Of a stretch of DNA of 64,000 nt, positions 61,075 through 64,000 are shown piece after piece. This stretch comes from Hybos culiciformis (Eukaryota; Arthropoda; Insecta; Diptera; Hybotidae), in assembly GCA_964007475.1 (NCBI GenBank), contig OZ023273.1:130752732-130816731 (forward strand), given 5' to 3'. Within the stretch, counting starts at the first letter, position 1, and the number at the start of each line of letters is the position of its first letter. The notes beneath the pieces were generated by a model that worked only from the letters and a program-made list of their open reading frames with translations, had not been told where the DNA came from and ran no database searches. The translations under genes and the position numbers were made by a program.

Positions 61075-62119
61075 TAAAAGTATGTTATAAATCTGATATA
61101 GTTTCATATCCTTATATTGAAATAATATTTTTGAATAAAAATGCAATGTTTAATGTAAACTTTTATCCATATATATTTCAGTACGCGCAAAATCAATTAA
61201 TTAACTTGTATCTTATAGCATTTTATTTTATTTAATTTAAATATTGTAGTAATTCATTATTAATTTCATTTGTCCAATGTCGCCAAAAATAACTAGGTAC
61301 GTACATGTCATTATTTTCCTTAAAATAACAATTATTATGTGTTTAATTAGTCATGCTGCATAGCTTAAGATTCAGTTGAAAACCAAAAAAAAACTATAAT
61401 TTAATGTCGAAAAAACTAATATCATACATGATGTTCAGAATTTAATATAAAATTTATTTGATTATAGTGATTTCTCATGAGATAAAAGAGAAAAATCAAT
61501 TTATATATCATTCCAGAATTAAAATTCCTTATTAAACCGCAAAAATCACATTATGTATTATTATTTGCATCCAGAAAAATATTATCAGATAAAAATATGA
61601 GTTCTTTATGTAAATGAAAATATTTTTGTTATTGCTGTTGTTGTTTACCAATTTAATAAAAATAAACTTTTTGATATCGTATCATATAAAATAAATAAAA
61701 TAAAAGGAAAAATGTTGTAATAAAAATATATACATATATATAATATTATCGAAATATTCATTTTACTCTACATGGCACGTTTTATTTTGTTTATTTGACA
61801 TCAGAAATCACATCAATAATCAAGTAATCATTTCCACATAAAATTTAACGATATAATATTCTGAATCAGAATAAAAAAAAAGCGAAAAGAAATTATTTTT
61901 TTTAACTTAAATTATTTAGTGAGTTAATGAAATTACGAAAAAAAAAAAACACTAATTTTAAATTACCTTAATTTATGTTTATTGTGCGTTCCCTAACATT
62001 ATTATCCCATCAGATACAGCAGATACAGATATTATATACATATATAATAATGTACATAAGATATTATAATTATGATTAAAATAAATAATAATAATAATAA
62101 ATTATTATTTTATTAACAG

Positions 62120-62368
62120 GAATTAGATACCAGAATTATAATCGGAAGTTTTTCTCAAGAATTATCACCAAAAATATTTTGTGAAGCATATAAATTAGGA
62201 ATGTTTGGTGCTGATTATGCATGGATAATTCACGATAGCATGAGTCCGCCGTGGCCAGAATCTGAAAATGATTGCCTTGAACAACAACTTATGGAAGCTG
62301 TAGAAAATCTTATTATTGTTTCCAGTTATAATAGTATTGTGGGGAATAAAATTAGTCTCAGTGGATTG
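62120..62368 (+). CDS. GABA-B-R3: GABA-B receptor subtype 3, coding exon 4 (lobe 2)
   Basis: This exon encodes residues 453-535, ELDTRIIIGSFSQELSPKIF to NSIVGNKISLSGL. The acceptor is attaacag|GAA and the donor ttg|gtaaat, phase 0. DTRIIIGSFSQ and FGADYAWIIHDSM are characteristic of the R3 subtype. Where GABA-B1 has an agonist-contacting Tyr (GLFYETEA), this protein has Ser (GSFSQELS). That is consistent with R3 not having a conventional GABA site, although ligand binding cannot be judged from sequence alone. Confidence 0.95.
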
Positions 62369-63128
62369 GTAAATAATAACAAAATAATTTATAAACTATA
62401 AGAATCTATGGCCTTATACGAAAAAATCTACGAAATTGTACTGAACGTTTAAATAACTCAAATGGTATAGGTTGAAATAGTATTCAGCCTTTTAAATCTT
62501 TTCAATTAAAAGTGTCCGATTATATTCCAATTTTAAACTTTATATAGTAAACTAATATGTATTTAATTTATTTTTAATATTTTATATTATATATTCTTTA
62601 CTATTTGTAACCCCAATCCACAAAAATAAGCGGGTGGAATTTACAATTTACCTTTCGTTTTACAAATTAAGTTAATTTTCTTCTTTTTTCTTTTTAAAAT
62701 TATGGCACGTATATTTGAACTGTTAAATAGAAAAATAATGAAAAAGTAATAATATAAACAATTCTAAATAATTTAACAATTTTAACAATCCTTCCTTTTA
62801 TTTTGTAAATAATTCTATAGAACTTTTATGAGAGAAGCGAGTTAGTCAATTAAATATTTAAAGAAAATATTATACTACCAAACATACATGTTGAGTTTAG
62901 AGTTTGGAAATTTAGGAAAAAAAAGTTGAATTTTACATTAACCAAACCAGTAAAAAAACTTAATTCTTTTATTTAAAAAAAACATATTCGAGAAAATTTA
63001 TTGTCTTAAACAAAAGCCTTCACACTGTCTACACTATCAACAAAATATTATTTGAGCTTATGGCCCATATATAAACTTCACATATAAAAATCTAAAAATT
63101 AAGTAATTTATATTCTTTTTGCTTGCAG
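62369..63128 (+). other. Intron 4 of GABA-B-R3 (760 bp)
   Basis: A phase-0 intron between ttg|gtaaat and cttgcag|AAT. It is AT-rich with no other feature seen. Confidence 0.85.
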
Positions 63129-63371
63129 AATAACGAAATGTTCGCCAAAGAATTAATTGATATGAATGTATCAGAACCATTATCACGTTATGCTCCACAA
63201 ACTTATGATGCTGTTTGGTCAATTGCTTTAGCATTACGTGCTGCTGAAGAGAATTGGCGTCGTCAATCATCAAAAATTTCATCTAAATTAGATAGCTTTG
63301 ATTATACAAGATACGATATGGCAATGGAATTTTTACAACAAATGGGAAAACTTAATTTTCTTGGAGTATCT
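63129..63371 (+). CDS. GABA-B-R3: GABA-B receptor subtype 3, coding exon 5 (lobe 2, gene continues off the window)
   Basis: This exon encodes residues 536-616, NNEMFAKELIDM to QMGKLNFLGVS. The acceptor tttgcttgcag|AAT and donor tct|gtaagg are phase 0. RYAPQTYDAVWSIALALRAAEENW keeps the Asp of the TYDAVW motif (the Asp that contacts agonist in GABA-B1). It has Tyr where GABA-B1 carries its essential Glu (EAPLAYD). FDYTR-DMA-EFLQQMGKL-FLGVS is highly typical of insect R3. The rest of the ectodomain, seven membrane helices and the cytoplasmic tail are beyond 64000. Confidence 0.95.
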
Positions 63372-64000
63372 GTAAGGAAAATAATATTGATTAAAATAAA
63401 ATAAAAGTTTTTGTTAGCATGAAAAAAGAAAAAAACATTAAATTGATACATATTTACCTATACAGTAATAGTATACATAATATGATAACTAAAAATTGTA
63501 AGCACAGATTGGATGTAGATTTTATTGGTTTTATTTTTGTATACCATCGGTTTTCAGAAAATTTTCAAAAATTTTCCTTATCCTTCAGCATAGCGTGGAG
63601 TGAGTGACAAAAGTGATGGACAAGATAAATTTATTATCTTTCTTCCGTCTTCATTTTTATGTTCGAAAAAAGTTTAATTTGAGGTAAAAAAAATGTTCTT
63701 AATAAATGAAATTTGTTACTTAAATGTTTTTTTTTTATTATTTTCATAAATTGGAACGAAAATATTAAAATTATCATAGTTTTTTATTCCTGAATTATGG
63801 ACCTAGCTTTATGGACCTAGTTTAGTTTAGTAGTATAGTTACCTTACGAAAGAATATAAGACAATATCAATCACTTTATAATTTGAAGTTTAAGTAATAT
63901 CATTAACTTACAAAGCTAGAGTCAAATATCAAAAACTTAGAAATTCAAGACATTTGCAAATTATATGGTCAAAATGATTTTTCTTTATTAATCCAGGGTC
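63372..64000 (+). other. Start of intron 5 of GABA-B-R3
   Basis: It begins with gtaagg and runs to the window edge. No further exon is visible. A 62-codon frame at 63419-63607 has no domain. The duplicated phrase atggacctag occurs around 63800 and 63815. Confidence 0.75.

Larger units (their letters stand above)
54123..62119 (+). other. Intron 3 of GABA-B-R3 (7,997 bp)
   Basis: GT at 54123 and AG at 62118-62119 bound this phase-0 intron. It contains an hAT MITE (58101-58575) and a large TA-flanked inverted-repeat element (59815-61074). A near-tandem pair of a 42-bp unit (atcattatagtcgcctttttat) lies around 57808-57865, and a small hairpin with arms caaagccat/atggctttg around 54765-54786. A 119-codon frame on the minus strand (54274-54633) is the longest in the intron. 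I do not recognise it. Confidence 0.85.

Noticed and set aside
1..64000. tRNA, rRNA, CRISPR arrays and bacterial-type operons
   Set aside because: I looked for T-loop-like ggttcgaatc contexts and direct-repeat/spacer arrays. No cloverleaf or regular spacer pattern was found, and the tandem words at 27.9-34.9 kb are transposon arms, not CRISPR.

Overview
The window is 64 kb of extremely AT-rich eukaryotic DNA, estimated by eye at about 80% A+T. It looks like an insect nuclear genome. It carries phase-0 spliced exons with canonical GT/AG borders, a receptor whose sequence reads as the insect-specific GABA-B receptor subtype 3, many non-autonomous DNA transposons, and a non-LTR retrotransposon relic. 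I cannot assign the order or species. A 200-base run of N at 39790-39989 is a scaffold join, so order, distance and orientation across it rest on the assembly only.

Positions 1-50595 contain no gene I can support. Most of this is AT-rich non-coding DNA with homopolymer tracts and microsatellites. Scattered through it are elements with inverted ends and flanking target-site duplications: an hAT element (3806-4724); three foldback elements built from short words repeated in both orientations (5194-5462, 27898-28978, 33702-34904); small MITEs (12121-12377, 23984-24266, 37266-37486, 40633-41154, 41197-41696, 45401-45605); a 183-bp hairpin (43152-43334); and the 3' end of a jockey/CR1-like LINE (44159-44786).

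Positions 50596-63371 hold the one clear gene, on the + strand: the first five coding exons of GABA-B-R3 (50635-51570, 52672-52815, 53847-54122, 62120-62368, 63129-63371; 616 codons). They encode a signal peptide, an unusual Asn-rich N-terminal extension of about 235 residues, and most of the extracellular venus-flytrap domain. The end of that domain, the seven-helix region and the C-tail lie beyond the right edge. Intron 3 (8 kb) hosts an hAT MITE and a 1.26-kb TA-flanked inverted-repeat element.

The most unusual structures are the three foldback 'word-repeat' elements. They share an onion-like architecture, ends beginning GG and 8-9-bp target duplications, yet each is built from a different 14-18-bp word.
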